Source: an uncultured Roseburia sp. (lineage in GTDB: Bacteria; Bacillota; Clostridia; Lachnospirales; Lachnospiraceae). From it: a DNA stretch of 7,136 bases. The notes under the pieces are model-generated. The model ran no database searches. It saw only the letters and a program-made list of their open reading frames with translations, and had not been told where the DNA came from. Positions 1 through 5,770 of the stretch are shown here, piece by piece. A program made the translations under genes and the position numbers. How positions within the stretch are numbered: position 1 is the stretch's first letter; each line of letters starts with the position of its first letter. The stretch is taken from the NCBI GenBank assembly GCA_947564765.1, contig CANODN010000103.1, forward strand, positions 1-7,136. Direction: 5' to 3'.

Positions 1-156
1 CTGTCATTATAATACTTTTTGTTTTCTCCTGCAACTATCATTTATACTGTGTTTATCGGATCATAACCGTTTCGAGCCGATCAAACCGGAAGGCGTAATT
101 GCTGTAGCGTTCTGTCGGCCGGTTGCAGGAGAAAACAAAAAGTATTATAATGACAG
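1..156. repeat. Perfect 35-bp inverted repeat flanking an 86-bp loop
   Basis: Bases 1-35 are the exact reverse complement of bases 122-156, with no mismatch over 35 positions; pairing stops at 36/121. The loop (36-121) is more GC-rich in its second half. The left arm starts at the first base of the window, so the repeat may extend further left. Three readings are possible: an invertible DNA segment of the kind that phase-varies promoters in gut Clostridia and Bacteroides, a foldback (chimeric) artefact at a contig end, or a large hairpin in a leader RNA. No recombinase gene is visible nearby. The repeat is certain; its meaning is not. Confidence 0.95.
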
Positions 157-199
157 CATCTTGACAGAAGACAGGAGGATACGATGCGGACAGGAATAG
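2..199 (+). CDS. Possible 3' end of an upstream gene (partial, uncertain)
   Basis: One frame is open from base 2 to a TAG at 197-199, about 65 codons with no stop, while the other two + frames are interrupted. The stretch after the left repeat arm reads like protein (for example EPIKPEGVIAVAFCRPVAG, then ENKKYYNDSILTEDRR). It would overlap the ispF start by 16 bp, the same style as the cysE/cysS and cysS/mrnC junctions in this window. The first 11 or so codons fall in the left repeat arm and look unlike the rest, which would fit a foldback artefact there. I do not recognise the family. The alternative is that the frame is open by chance in a noncoding, repeat-bearing leader. Confidence 0.3.
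   Translation, partial: CHYNTFCFLLQLSFILCLSDHNRFEPIKPEGVIAVAFCRPVAGENKKYYNDSILTEDRRIRCGQE
123..151 (+). promoter_or_regulatory. Candidate promoter in the right repeat arm, facing ispF
   Basis: A perfect -10 hexamer TATAAT (146-151) has TTGCAG (123-128) 17 bp upstream as a weak -35 (3 of 6 matches). Transcription would start near 158, leaving a short leader before ispF. Because the whole element lies in the repeat arm, the left arm carries the same element pointing out of the window. The -10 is good and the -35 poor; if this stretch is coding sequence of an upstream gene, the match may be fortuitous. Confidence 0.3.
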
Positions 200-693
200 G
201 ATATGACGTGCACAAACTAACAGAAGGAAGAAAGTTGATTCTCGGCGGAGTAGAAATCCCTCATACCCTGGGACTCCTTGGCCATTCTGATGCAGACGTT
301 CTGGTTCATGCCATTATGGATGCCCTGTTGGGAGCGGCGGCGCTTGGTGATATCGGAAAACATTTTCCGGATACGGATGAAAGGTATAAAGGAATCTCCA
401 GCATGAAGCTTTTAGCCCATGTGAGAGAATTGGTGGAACAGGAAGGCTATTTTATTGAAAATATCGATGCCGTGATTATTGCCCAAAAGCCGAAACTGCG
501 CCCCTATATAGATGAAATGGAACAAAACATAGCAAATGTTTTAAAACTTGAGAAAAATCAGATTAATATAAAAGCCACGACAGAGGAAGGCCTTGGTTTT
601 ACCGGAAGTGAGGAGGGGATTTCCGCTCAGGCGATTTGTTCCTTGGGCAGATTTTATGAAAACAGTGTTTGTTGCTGCATGAATGCAGATTGA
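184..693 (+). CDS. ispF: 2-C-methyl-D-erythritol 2,4-cyclodiphosphate synthase
   Basis: A cytosolic trimeric enzyme of the MEP (non-mevalonate) isoprenoid pathway. It converts CDP-methylerythritol 2-phosphate to methylerythritol 2,4-cyclodiphosphate with release of CMP. Visible motifs: the N-terminal GIGYDVHKL with metal ligands Asp8 and His10, the HSDADVLVHAIMDALLGA segment with the third ligand His42, FPDTD at 61-65, and the C-terminal ATTEEGLGFTG signature (131-141) of the nucleotide and active-site region. The start is set by AGGAGG (173-178) five bases before the ATG. Length is 169 aa against about 155-160 usual; the excess is a C-terminal tail after the normal end of the fold, with the odd sequence SVCCCMNAD. 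In Bacillus ispF also lies near cysE-cysS; here a toxin-antitoxin pair separates them. Function is very secure; the role of the tail is unknown. Confidence 0.96.
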   Translation: MRTGIGYDVHKLTEGRKLILGGVEIPHTLGLLGHSDADVLVHAIMDALLGAAALGDIGKHFPDTDERYKGISSMKLLAHVRELVEQEGYFIENIDAVIIAQKPKLRPYIDEMEQNIANVLKLEKNQINIKATTEEGLGFTGSEEGISAQAICSLGRFYENSVCCCMNAD

Positions 694-746
694 CGACGCA
701 GGCGAATGATATCTACTCCGCAATCTTGAATCAAAAGTAACGCAGC

Positions 747-774
747 TTGAAAAAAACATGGGATTTGGTATAAT
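747..774 (+). promoter_or_regulatory. Extended -10 promoter of the toxin-antitoxin pair
   Basis: TTGAAA (747-752), a 16-bp spacer and TATAAT (769-774) form a near-consensus housekeeping sigma promoter, reinforced by an extended -10 TG at 766-767 (TGG directly before TATAAT). The start point would be near 781, with the antitoxin ribosome binding site GAGGGTG at about 792-798. Type II antitoxin-toxin complexes commonly repress their own promoter, so autoregulation here is expected, but no clear operator palindrome was identified. Confidence 0.7.
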
Positions 775-803
775 AAAAACATTAATAAAAAGAGGGTGTT
801 TGC

Positions 804-1031
804 ATGAGCGAAAGGGAACAAGCGAAACAAATTATTGATCAGCTTCCGGAATATAAAATGACAAAAATTTTATATTTGTTGAAGGGTATACAAATTGATG
901 ATGAAATAGAAGATGAATTATTTTGTGAGAGTTTAGCGGAAAGATATTTAAATGATCCAGATCATGAAACAATTTCTTTTGAGGATGCCATAAAGGAAGC
1001 AGGATTGACCGTTGATGACTTACAAAATTAG
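804..1031 (+). CDS. Antitoxin of a RelE/ParE-type toxin-antitoxin pair
   Basis: A small acidic 75-residue protein directly upstream of and overlapping a RelE/ParE-like toxin, the standard antitoxin-first arrangement of type II systems. The N-terminal half (about 1-30) is helical in character; the acidic middle (about 31-38, IDDEIEDE) and the C-terminal SFEDAIKEAGLTVDDL stretch (58-73) resemble the toxin-binding tail of short RelB/Phd-like antitoxins. I do not see a clear ribbon-helix-helix motif, so the DNA-binding fold is not assigned. The start is supported by a GAGGGTG ribosome binding site and an extended -10 promoter upstream. The gene is visibly more A+T-rich than ispF or the cys operon, consistent with horizontal acquisition. 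The call rests largely on size, acidity and partner. Confidence 0.72.
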   Translation: MSEREQAKQIIDQLPEYKMTKILYLLKGIQIDDEIEDELFCESLAERYLNDPDHETISFEDAIKEAGLTVDDLQN

Positions 1032-1266
1032 TATTGATAAAAAGGCACAAAAATTTATTTTAAAACAGCCAAAAAGAAAACAAAATTTAATATATAAGGC
1101 AATTTATAACTTGCCCCTTGGGGATGTAAAGCCTTTAGAAGGGTATAAAGGATTGAATCGCTTGCGTGTTGGCGATTATCGAATTATTTACACACTGGAT
1201 AATGGAGAATTGCTGGTTTGTGTTGTGGATATTGGAAACCGTGGAGATATCTATAAAAGATATTAG
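1015..1266 (+). CDS. RelE/ParE-family toxin
   Basis: An 83-residue basic protein matching the compact RelE/ParE toxin fold. RelE members are ribosome-dependent mRNA endonucleases; ParE members poison DNA gyrase, and sequence alone does not fully separate them. Family hallmarks: N-terminal KISIDKKAQKFILKQPK, then LEGYKGLNRLRVGDYRIIY (41-59) and the final VDIGNRGDIYKRY (71-83). Arg49, Arg51, Arg56, Arg76 and Tyr80 lie where RelE-type toxins keep RNA-contacting and catalytic residues, so the toxin looks intact and RelE-like mRNA cleavage is the better guess. I chose ATG 1015 over the in-frame TTG at 1012; AGGA at 1001-1004 is a weak ribosome binding site. It overlaps the antitoxin by 17 bp, indicating translational coupling. 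It is A+T-rich relative to the core genes. Confidence 0.87.
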   Translation: MTYKISIDKKAQKFILKQPKRKQNLIYKAIYNLPLGDVKPLEGYKGLNRLRVGDYRIIYTLDNGELLVCVVDIGNRGDIYKRY

Positions 1267-1305
1267 ATGTAAAATATAATCCTATGCAAAGAATGCATGA
1301 AACAG

Positions 1306-1334
1306 TTGACAAAATCCAAAACCTTGCATAAACT
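1306..1334 (+). promoter_or_regulatory. Promoter of the T-box/cysteine operon
   Basis: A consensus -35 TTGACA (1306-1311), a 17-bp spacer and TAAACT (1329-1334) give a good housekeeping promoter. Transcription would begin near 1341, just upstream of the first conserved T-box bases. This means the cys operon has its own promoter and does not depend on readthrough from ispF or the toxin gene. No terminator was seen between the toxin stop and this promoter. Confidence 0.75.
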
Positions 1335-1340
1335 AAAGAA

Positions 1341-1590
1341 TAAAGAAAGAACAGAAAAAGGCAAAGAACGGAAAGAGTAGAAAATCCGCTGTTGTTCAGA
1401 GAGAGACTGCCATTGGCTGTAAGCAGTTTTACACAAGATTTGCAAAGTGCGTCCGGGAGCTGATCCGGTGAAAGGGAGTAGCCGGGTACGGGTCATGTAC
1501 GTTACACATGTTGAGTGAAAGCAATTGCTTTTATAAGAGTGGAACCGCGGATAACTTCGTCTCTTGATTTGAGACGGGGTTTTTTCTTTA
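1341..1590 (+). promoter_or_regulatory. T-box riboswitch, cysteine specific
   Basis: A classical transcriptional T-box leader that reads tRNA-Cys charging. In order: GGAAAGAGTAG (about 1371-1381) at the base of Stem I; CAGAGAGAGA bulge (about 1398-1407) and the apical hairpin ACTGC/GCAGT; the specifier TGC (Cys) at 1441-1443, followed by AAAGTGCGTCCGGGAGC closing Stem I; the GGGAGTAG segment and a CATGT/ACATG hairpin (1494-1510) with CGTTA in its loop; a small stem AAAGCAATTGCTTT (1518-1531); the T-box TGGAACCGCGG (1540-1550); and the terminator. AAGAG (1535-1539) can pair with CTCTT (1561-1565) to form the antiterminator. The base after TGG is A1543, complementary to U73, the discriminator of tRNA-Cys, which independently supports the specifier. 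Uncharged tRNA-Cys should permit transcription into cysE. Confidence 0.95.
1553..1586 (+). terminator. T-box intrinsic terminator
   Basis: CGTCTC (1558-1563) pairs with GAGACG (1571-1576) across a 7-base loop. The stem extends to 11 pairs (1553-1563 with 1571-1581), two of them G-U wobbles, followed by a T run. It is mutually exclusive with the antiterminator, which uses CTCTT at 1561-1565, so it is the OFF structure of the cysteine switch. Confidence 0.92.
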
Positions 1591-1695
1591 TTATAGCAGA
1601 ATTATAGAAGAAAAGTGTAATTCAGAAGTGCGGAGCGGTTTTTGCACAGCAAAATAATTGATATCGCACCGCATGAAAGGAAGGGAAGGAGAGAA

Positions 1696-2391
1696 ATGGG
1701 ATTTATCCGGTATATCAGGGAAGAATTTCAGGTGATCCAGGAGAGGGACCCGGCGATCAAATCACCGATTGAAGTTATTTTATATCCTACGTTCCGGGTG
1801 ATGCTGAGTTATCGGAGAGCACACAGGCTCTATCAGAAGGGGCATTTTTTCAGAGCAAGATATATTTCCCAGAGGGCAGCAAGAAAGACCGGGATTGAGA
1901 TACATCCGGGAGCAGAAATCGGAAAAGGGTTTTTCATAGACCATGGCAGCGGTGTGATTATCGGAGAGACGACGATTATCGGAGACAATGTTACCTTATA
2001 TCAGGGGGTGACATTGGGAGGAACCGGAAAAGAAAGCGGAAAGAGACATCCGACGCTCTGTGACAACGTTATGGTAAGCGCAGGGGCGAAAATTCTCGGC
2101 TCCTTTACCATAGGGGAAAATTCCAAAATCGGAGCGGGAAGCGTGGTACTGGAAGAGGTTCCGGCGAACTGTACCGTGGTAGGCGTGCCCGGAAGAATTG
2201 TGAAAAGAGATAATCAGAAGGTGCCCAGGAGCGATATGGACCAGATTCATCTGCCGGACCCGGTCAAAGAGGATATTGTTACGCTCCAGCGTGAGAATTC
2301 GGCGCTGTGCAATAAAATTATTGATTTGGAAACACAAATAAAGGAATTACAAAAAGACAGAAAGGATACCAGAGAAGATGAAACTTTATAA
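1696..2391 (+). CDS. cysE: Serine O-acetyltransferase
   Basis: Makes O-acetylserine from serine and acetyl-CoA, the committed step of cysteine synthesis; cytosolic. The N-terminal helical part (1-65) is followed by a left-handed beta-helix of hexapeptide repeats (about 66-165). Key motifs: IDHGSG with Asp82 and His83, GVTLGGTGKESGKRHPTL (105-121) with His118, and the VVGVPGRIV end of the acyl-carrier fold. Residues 190-231 form a heptad-rich charged helix, likely coiled coil, and the protein ends in DETL instead of the Ile-ending tail that docks CysK in enterobacteria. I chose ATG 1696 with AAGGAG (1686-1691) and an N-terminus matching short Gram-positive CysE. An upstream TTG at 1642, with GGAG six bases before it, would add 18 residues and cannot be excluded. 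It is the first gene after the Cys T-box and overlaps cysS by 14 bp. Confidence 0.95.
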   Translation: MGFIRYIREEFQVIQERDPAIKSPIEVILYPTFRVMLSYRRAHRLYQKGHFFRARYISQRAARKTGIEIHPGAEIGKGFFIDHGSGVIIGETTIIGDNVTLYQGVTLGGTGKESGKRHPTLCDNVMVSAGAKILGSFTIGENSKIGAGSVVLEEVPANCTVVGVPGRIVKRDNQKVPRSDMDQIHLPDPVKEDIVTLQRENSALCNKIIDLETQIKELQKDRKDTREDETL

Positions 2392-3784
2392 CACTTTAAC
2401 CCGTCAAAAAGAAGAATTTGTTCCGGTGGAGGAAGGAAAGGTCAAAATGTACGTCTGCGGGCCTACCGTATATAATTACATCCATATTGGAAATGCAAGG
2501 CCGATGATCGTATTTGACACGGTAAGACGCTACATGGAATACAAAGGATACGATGTAAATTTTGTATCCAATTTTACAGACGTAGATGACAAAATTATCA
2601 ACAAGGCAATCGAAGAGGGCACCTCAGCGGAAGAGGTATCCAAACGTTTTATCGAAGAATGCAAAAAAGACATGGAAGGCATGAATATCAATCCTGCTAC
2701 GACGCATCCCCTGGCTACCCAGGAAATTGACGGCATGATTGAGATGATTGCAAAGCTGATTGAGAAAGGATACGCCTACCCTGCAGCAGACGGAACCGTT
2801 TACTACAGAACCCGTAAATTCAAAGATTACGGCAAGCTTTCCCATAAAAATATCGACGACCTGCAGGCAGGCCACAGAGATATCAAGGTCACCGGAGATC
2901 TGAAAGAGGATGCACTGGATTTTGTTCTTTGGAAACCCAAAAAAGAAGGAGAGCCTTACTGGGAGTCACCCTGGTGTAACGGACGTCCCGGCTGGCATAT
3001 TGAGTGTTCCGTGATGTCTAAAAAATATCTGGGAGATGAAATCGATATCCATGCAGGGGGCGAAGATTTGATTTTCCCTCACCACGAAAACGAGATTGCC
3101 CAGAGCGAGGCGGCAAACGGCGTGGAATTTTCCAAATACTGGATGCACAATGCATTTTTAAATATTGACAACAAGAAAATGTCAAAATCCCTGGGCAACT
3201 TCTTTACAGTCAGAGAAGTTTCCGAGAAATACGATCTCCAGGTGCTGCGGTTCTTTATGTTAAGCGCTCATTACAGAAGTCCGCTGAATTTCAGCGCAGA
3301 TTTAATGGAGGCGGCGAAGAACGGTCTGGAGCGGATTGTAACTGCCGCAGAACATATCAGGCATTTGCAGAAATCGGCAGCAGAGGGAGAACTGACCGAA
3401 GAAGAACAAAAGGCGTTAGAAGAAAGTAAATCCTATCAGGATAAATTTGAAACTGCCATGGATGATGATTTTAATACGGCAGACGGAATTTCCGCGGTAT
3501 TTGAACTGGTGAAATTTATCAATACCCATACATCGGCAGAAAGTACAAAAGGGTATCTGGATGCATTGTATGACAGATTCAAAACCCTGTGTGATGTACT
3601 GGGAATTATTTTGGAAAAAGAAGAAGAGATGTTAGACGCAGAAATCGAAAACCTGATTGCAGAGCGTCAGGCAGCCAGAAAAGAGAAAAATTTTTCCAGA
3701 GCAGATGAAATTCGGGATCTGCTGTTAGAAAAAGGAATTATATTAAAAGATACCAGAGAAGGTGTACAATGGAAAAGGGCTTAA
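2378..3784 (+). CDS. cysS: Cysteinyl-tRNA synthetase
   Basis: A class I aminoacyl-tRNA synthetase that charges tRNA-Cys with cysteine in the cytosol. Its 468 residues are normal for the family. Visible signatures: the HIGH-type motif HIGN (36-39) in CGPTVYNYIHIGNARP, the KMSKS loop (267-271), and the zinc site that selects cysteine thiolate, formed by Cys27, Cys210 (in GWHIECSVM), His235 and Glu239 (in FPHHENE). The C-terminal helical part carries the DDDFNTADGISAVFEL signature and ends in an anticodon-binding region. The ATG lies inside the last codons of cysE (14-bp overlap), implying translational coupling, and the stop lies 16 bp inside mrnC. Placing it behind a tRNA-Cys T-box is self-consistent: uncharged tRNA-Cys raises its own synthetase together with the cysteine precursor enzyme. 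Confidence 0.98.
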   Translation: MKLYNTLTRQKEEFVPVEEGKVKMYVCGPTVYNYIHIGNARPMIVFDTVRRYMEYKGYDVNFVSNFTDVDDKIINKAIEEGTSAEEVSKRFIEECKKDMEGMNINPATTHPLATQEIDGMIEMIAKLIEKGYAYPAADGTVYYRTRKFKDYGKLSHKNIDDLQAGHRDIKVTGDLKEDALDFVLWKPKKEGEPYWESPWCNGRPGWHIECSVMSKKYLGDEIDIHAGGEDLIFPHHENEIAQSEAANGVEFSKYWMHNAFLNIDNKKMSKSLGNFFTVREVSEKYDLQVLRFFMLSAHYRSPLNFSADLMEAAKNGLERIVTAAEHIRHLQKSAAEGELTEEEQKALEESKSYQDKFETAMDDDFNTADGISAVFELVKFINTHTSAESTKGYLDALYDRFKTLCDVLGIILEKEEEMLDAEIENLIAERQAARKEKNFSRADEIRDLLLEKGIILKDTREGVQWKRA

Positions 3785-4203
3785 ATGCATATATCAGAGA
3801 AGAATTTCAGATCAAAGAGGCGGATATCCGAACCTATTCGCCTCTGGCTCTTGCCTACATCGGAGACGGCATTTTCGATCTGGTGATCCGCTCTGTGGTA
3901 GTGGGGCGGGGCAATGCCAGAGCAAATACACTGCATCATCGGACAAGCCATATTGTAAAAGCACATACCCAGGCAGAGATGATGCATAAGCTGCTGCCGC
4001 ATCTGACGGAAGAGGAGCAGGCCGTATACCGCCGGGGCAGAAATGCCAATTCCCATACAATGGCTAAGAATGCCACAGTGTCGGACTACCGCAAAGCCAC
4101 GGGATTTGAGGCGCTAATGGGCTATTTGTATCTGACTGACCAAATGGAGCGGATGATGTTTCTGATCAAAAAGGGGCTTGCAGAGTTAGGGGAGACATTG
4201 TAG
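3769..4203 (+). CDS. mrnC: Mini-ribonuclease III (23S rRNA maturation)
   Basis: A 144-residue RNase III catalytic domain without a double-stranded RNA-binding domain. In Bacillus subtilis this enzyme trims the 3' and 5' ends of 23S precursor rRNA. Visible signatures: LALAYIGDGIFDLVIR (26-41), with the catalytic Asp33 and an Asp37 where B. subtilis has Glu; RGRNANSHTMAKNATVSDYRKATGFEALMGYLYL (89-122), with catalytic Glu114 and Asp106. The Asp37 substitution is conservative. The start ATG overlaps cysS by 16 bp; GAAGGTG just upstream may serve as ribosome binding site. Its place between cysS and rlmB matches the order in Bacillus, which strengthens the call. Confidence 0.95.
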   Translation: MEKGLNAYIREEFQIKEADIRTYSPLALAYIGDGIFDLVIRSVVVGRGNARANTLHHRTSHIVKAHTQAEMMHKLLPHLTEEEQAVYRRGRNANSHTMAKNATVSDYRKATGFEALMGYLYLTDQMERMMFLIKKGLAELGETL

Positions 4204-4218
4204 AAAGGAATATAGAAA

Positions 4219-4959
4219 ATGGAATACGAAGAATTGAAAATAGAAGGAAGAAATCCCGTTTTGGAGGCATTTCGTTCGGAAAAAACCATAGATAAGCTGT
4301 TTGTTTTGGAAGGCTGTAAAGACGGTCCCATTCAGACAATTTTACGGGAAGCCAGAAAACGGGATACGATTCTTAACTTTGTTTCAAAAGAGAGATTGGA
4401 TCAGCTTTCCGAGACGAAAAAACATCAGGGCGTCATTGCCATGGCGGCAGCATATACATACGCATCGGTGGAGGATATTTTGCAGAAAGCAAAAGATAAG
4501 GGAGAGCCGCCCTTTGTTTTCTTATTGGATAATATCGAAGATCCCCATAATCTGGGGGCAATTATTCGTACGGCGAATCTGGCTGGGGCGCACGGTGTGA
4601 TTATTCCCAAACGAAGAGCGGTGGGATTAACGGGAACTGTGGCAAAGGCCTCTGCAGGAGCTATCAATTATACGCCGGTGGCAAAGGTGGCGAATCTGAC
4701 CAATACCATTAAGGAATTAAAAAAAGAAGGTCTCTGGTTTGTCTGTGCGGACATGAACGGAACGGCGATGTATGATCTGGATTTAAAGGGAGCGATTGGA
4801 TTGGTGATTGGAAGCGAGGGCGAAGGCGTTTCTAGGCTGGTAAAGGAAAATTGCGATCTGATTGCGTCTATACCGATGAAAGGTGATATTGATTCCCTGA
4901 ATGCCTCGGTGGCTGCAGGGGTTTTGGCATATGAGATTGTGCGGCAGAGGGGAATGTAA
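4219..4959 (+). CDS. rlmB: 23S rRNA 2'-O-ribose methyltransferase, RlmB/TrmH (SpoU) family
   Basis: A SAM-dependent SPOUT-class methyltransferase of 246 residues, in the RlmB-type branch that methylates guanosine 2251 of 23S rRNA in E. coli. The N-terminal substrate-binding domain (about 5-80) begins with the typical IEGRNPVLEAF. The catalytic trefoil-knot domain shows motif 1 DNIEDPHNLGAIIRTA (104-119, with Asn111 and Arg117), motif 2 GLVIGSEGEGVSRLV (194-208) and motif 3 IPMKGDIDSLNASVAAGVLAYE (218-239). The ribosome binding site AAAGGAA precedes the ATG by about ten bases, 15 bp after the mrnC stop. In B. subtilis an NYN-domain gene (yacP/rae1) follows rlmB; here sigH follows directly. Exact target nucleotide is inferred from family and context; annotation as TrmH family is the safe fallback. 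Confidence 0.93.
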   Translation: MEYEELKIEGRNPVLEAFRSEKTIDKLFVLEGCKDGPIQTILREARKRDTILNFVSKERLDQLSETKKHQGVIAMAAAYTYASVEDILQKAKDKGEPPFVFLLDNIEDPHNLGAIIRTANLAGAHGVIIPKRRAVGLTGTVAKASAGAINYTPVAKVANLTNTIKELKKEGLWFVCADMNGTAMYDLDLKGAIGLVIGSEGEGVSRLVKENCDLIASIPMKGDIDSLNASVAAGVLAYEIVRQRGM

Positions 4960-5018
4960 GGGTTTTTGGGCCGGGAAAGAAAGCGGTCAGGAAAAATCAG
5001 CAAAATGGGAGGATTGGA

Positions 5019-5633
5019 ATGGCGGATTACACAGGCTGTTCGGATGAGGAGCTGATTGCAAAGCTTCGGGAAAAGGAGATGCCGCCATACGGCAGAAAAG
5101 AAAAGATCCAGGATTATATTTTGGCGAAATATAAACCGCTGGTGCGGAAACGCGCCAATGCATTGTATTTAATCGGCGGAGATACGGATGACTTGATTCA
5201 GGAGGGAATGATTGGATTATTTAAGGCAATCCGGGATTTTCGTCCGGACAAGGACAGCTCCTTTTATCATTTTGCTAAAATGTGTGTGGAACGGCAGATG
5301 TATACTGCAATCGAAGCCTCCAGAAGAAAAAAACATGCGCCGTTAAATTCTTATATTTCCTTATACGATGATTCCGACGAACAAGGTATGGCGTTGGCAG
5401 ACGTACTGACCGGCGAAGAAGATGATAATCCGGAATACCTGCTGATTGACAGGGAAAGTGTAAAGCAGAAATTGGATGCGTTGTCGAAGAATCTGAGCAA
5501 AATGGAAAAGCAGGTATTTGATTATATGCTGGAAGGTCTGAATTACAGGCAGATTGCGGAGAAAATGGGCAAATCCCCGAAAGCGATCGACAATGCGATA
5601 CAGAGAATGAAAAATAAGACAGAAACGGAATAA
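5019..5633 (+). CDS. sigH: RNA polymerase sigma factor SigH (sporulation/transition phase)
   Basis: A 204-residue sigma-70-family factor of the SigH type, which in Bacillus directs transition-state and early sporulation genes. Region 2 is well conserved: GGDTDDLIQEGMIGLFKAIRDFRPDK (53-78), then FAKMCVERQMYTAIEASRRKKHAPLNSYISL (85-115). Region 4 (about 155-200) has the helix-turn-helix YRQIAEKMGKSPKAIDNAIQRMKNK. Length is slightly below the 218 of B. subtilis. A strong GGGAGG (5007-5012) lies six bases before the ATG. It is 59 bp behind rlmB with no terminator in between, so it is likely co-transcribed with the cysteine operon; an internal promoter was not evident in the gap. An acidic linker (118-139) separates regions 2 and 4. 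Position after rlmB and sequence together support SigH over an ECF or other minor sigma. Confidence 0.92.
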   Translation: MADYTGCSDEELIAKLREKEMPPYGRKEKIQDYILAKYKPLVRKRANALYLIGGDTDDLIQEGMIGLFKAIRDFRPDKDSSFYHFAKMCVERQMYTAIEASRRKKHAPLNSYISLYDDSDEQGMALADVLTGEEDDNPEYLLIDRESVKQKLDALSKNLSKMEKQVFDYMLEGLNYRQIAEKMGKSPKAIDNAIQRMKNKTETE

Positions 5634-5637
5634 ATCT

Positions 5638-5736
5638 ATGAGAAAAATATGGAAGCTGCAGTATATCCTGCTTGACGTTCGTGCTGGTTTGATCAGAAAT
5701 CTGGCAAACTCAAAAAAGGAAAAAATAAAGAAATGA
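5638..5736 (+). CDS. Possible 32-residue small protein after sigH
   Basis: An ATG five bases after the sigH stop opens a 32-codon frame encoding MRKIWKLQYILLDVRAGLIR followed by a lysine-rich end. The product would be basic, with a mildly hydrophobic N-terminal half that could form an amphipathic helix. The ribosome binding site is weak (ACGGAA inside the end of sigH), so translation would depend on coupling to sigH termination. I recognise no family. It is contained in the operon and precedes the terminator. It may equally be 3' untranslated sequence. Confidence 0.25.
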   Translation: MRKIWKLQYILLDVRAGLIRNLANSKKEKIKK

Positions 5737-5770
5737 AATTGTTTCCTTTTCATATGAAAAGAAAATATAA

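Noticed and set aside
161..166. Perfect TTGACA just before ispF
   Set aside because: A -10 at the right spacing would fall at the ispF start codon, where the sequence is not -10-like; it is not a usable ispF promoter.
675..688. Small hairpin CTGCAT-GA-ATGCAG at the ispF end as a terminator
   Set aside because: Only six pairs, a two-base loop, and no following T run, so it is not a credible intrinsic terminator.
1263..1496. Open frame on the - strand (77 codons) opposite the T-box leader
   Set aside because: It lies wholly antisense to a well-supported structured RNA, and the peptide shows no recognisable motif.
1642..1695. TTG-initiated 18-residue N-terminal extension of cysE
   Set aside because: A GGAG lies six bases upstream, but the ATG at 1696 has AAGGAG and gives the usual N-terminus of short Gram-positive CysE proteins. 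Kept only as an alternative start.
1711..3808. Shared peptide YIREEFQ near the N-termini of CysE and MrnC, with similar DNA around 1711-1733 and 3787-3808
   Set aside because: The match is short, lies in unrelated folds and each fits its own family's N-terminus; most likely coincidence, not a duplicated segment.
3762..3989. Second + strand frame overlapping the mrnC start (75 codons)
   Set aside because: It overlaps mrnC in another frame; mrnC has clear RNase III catalytic motifs and this frame has none.
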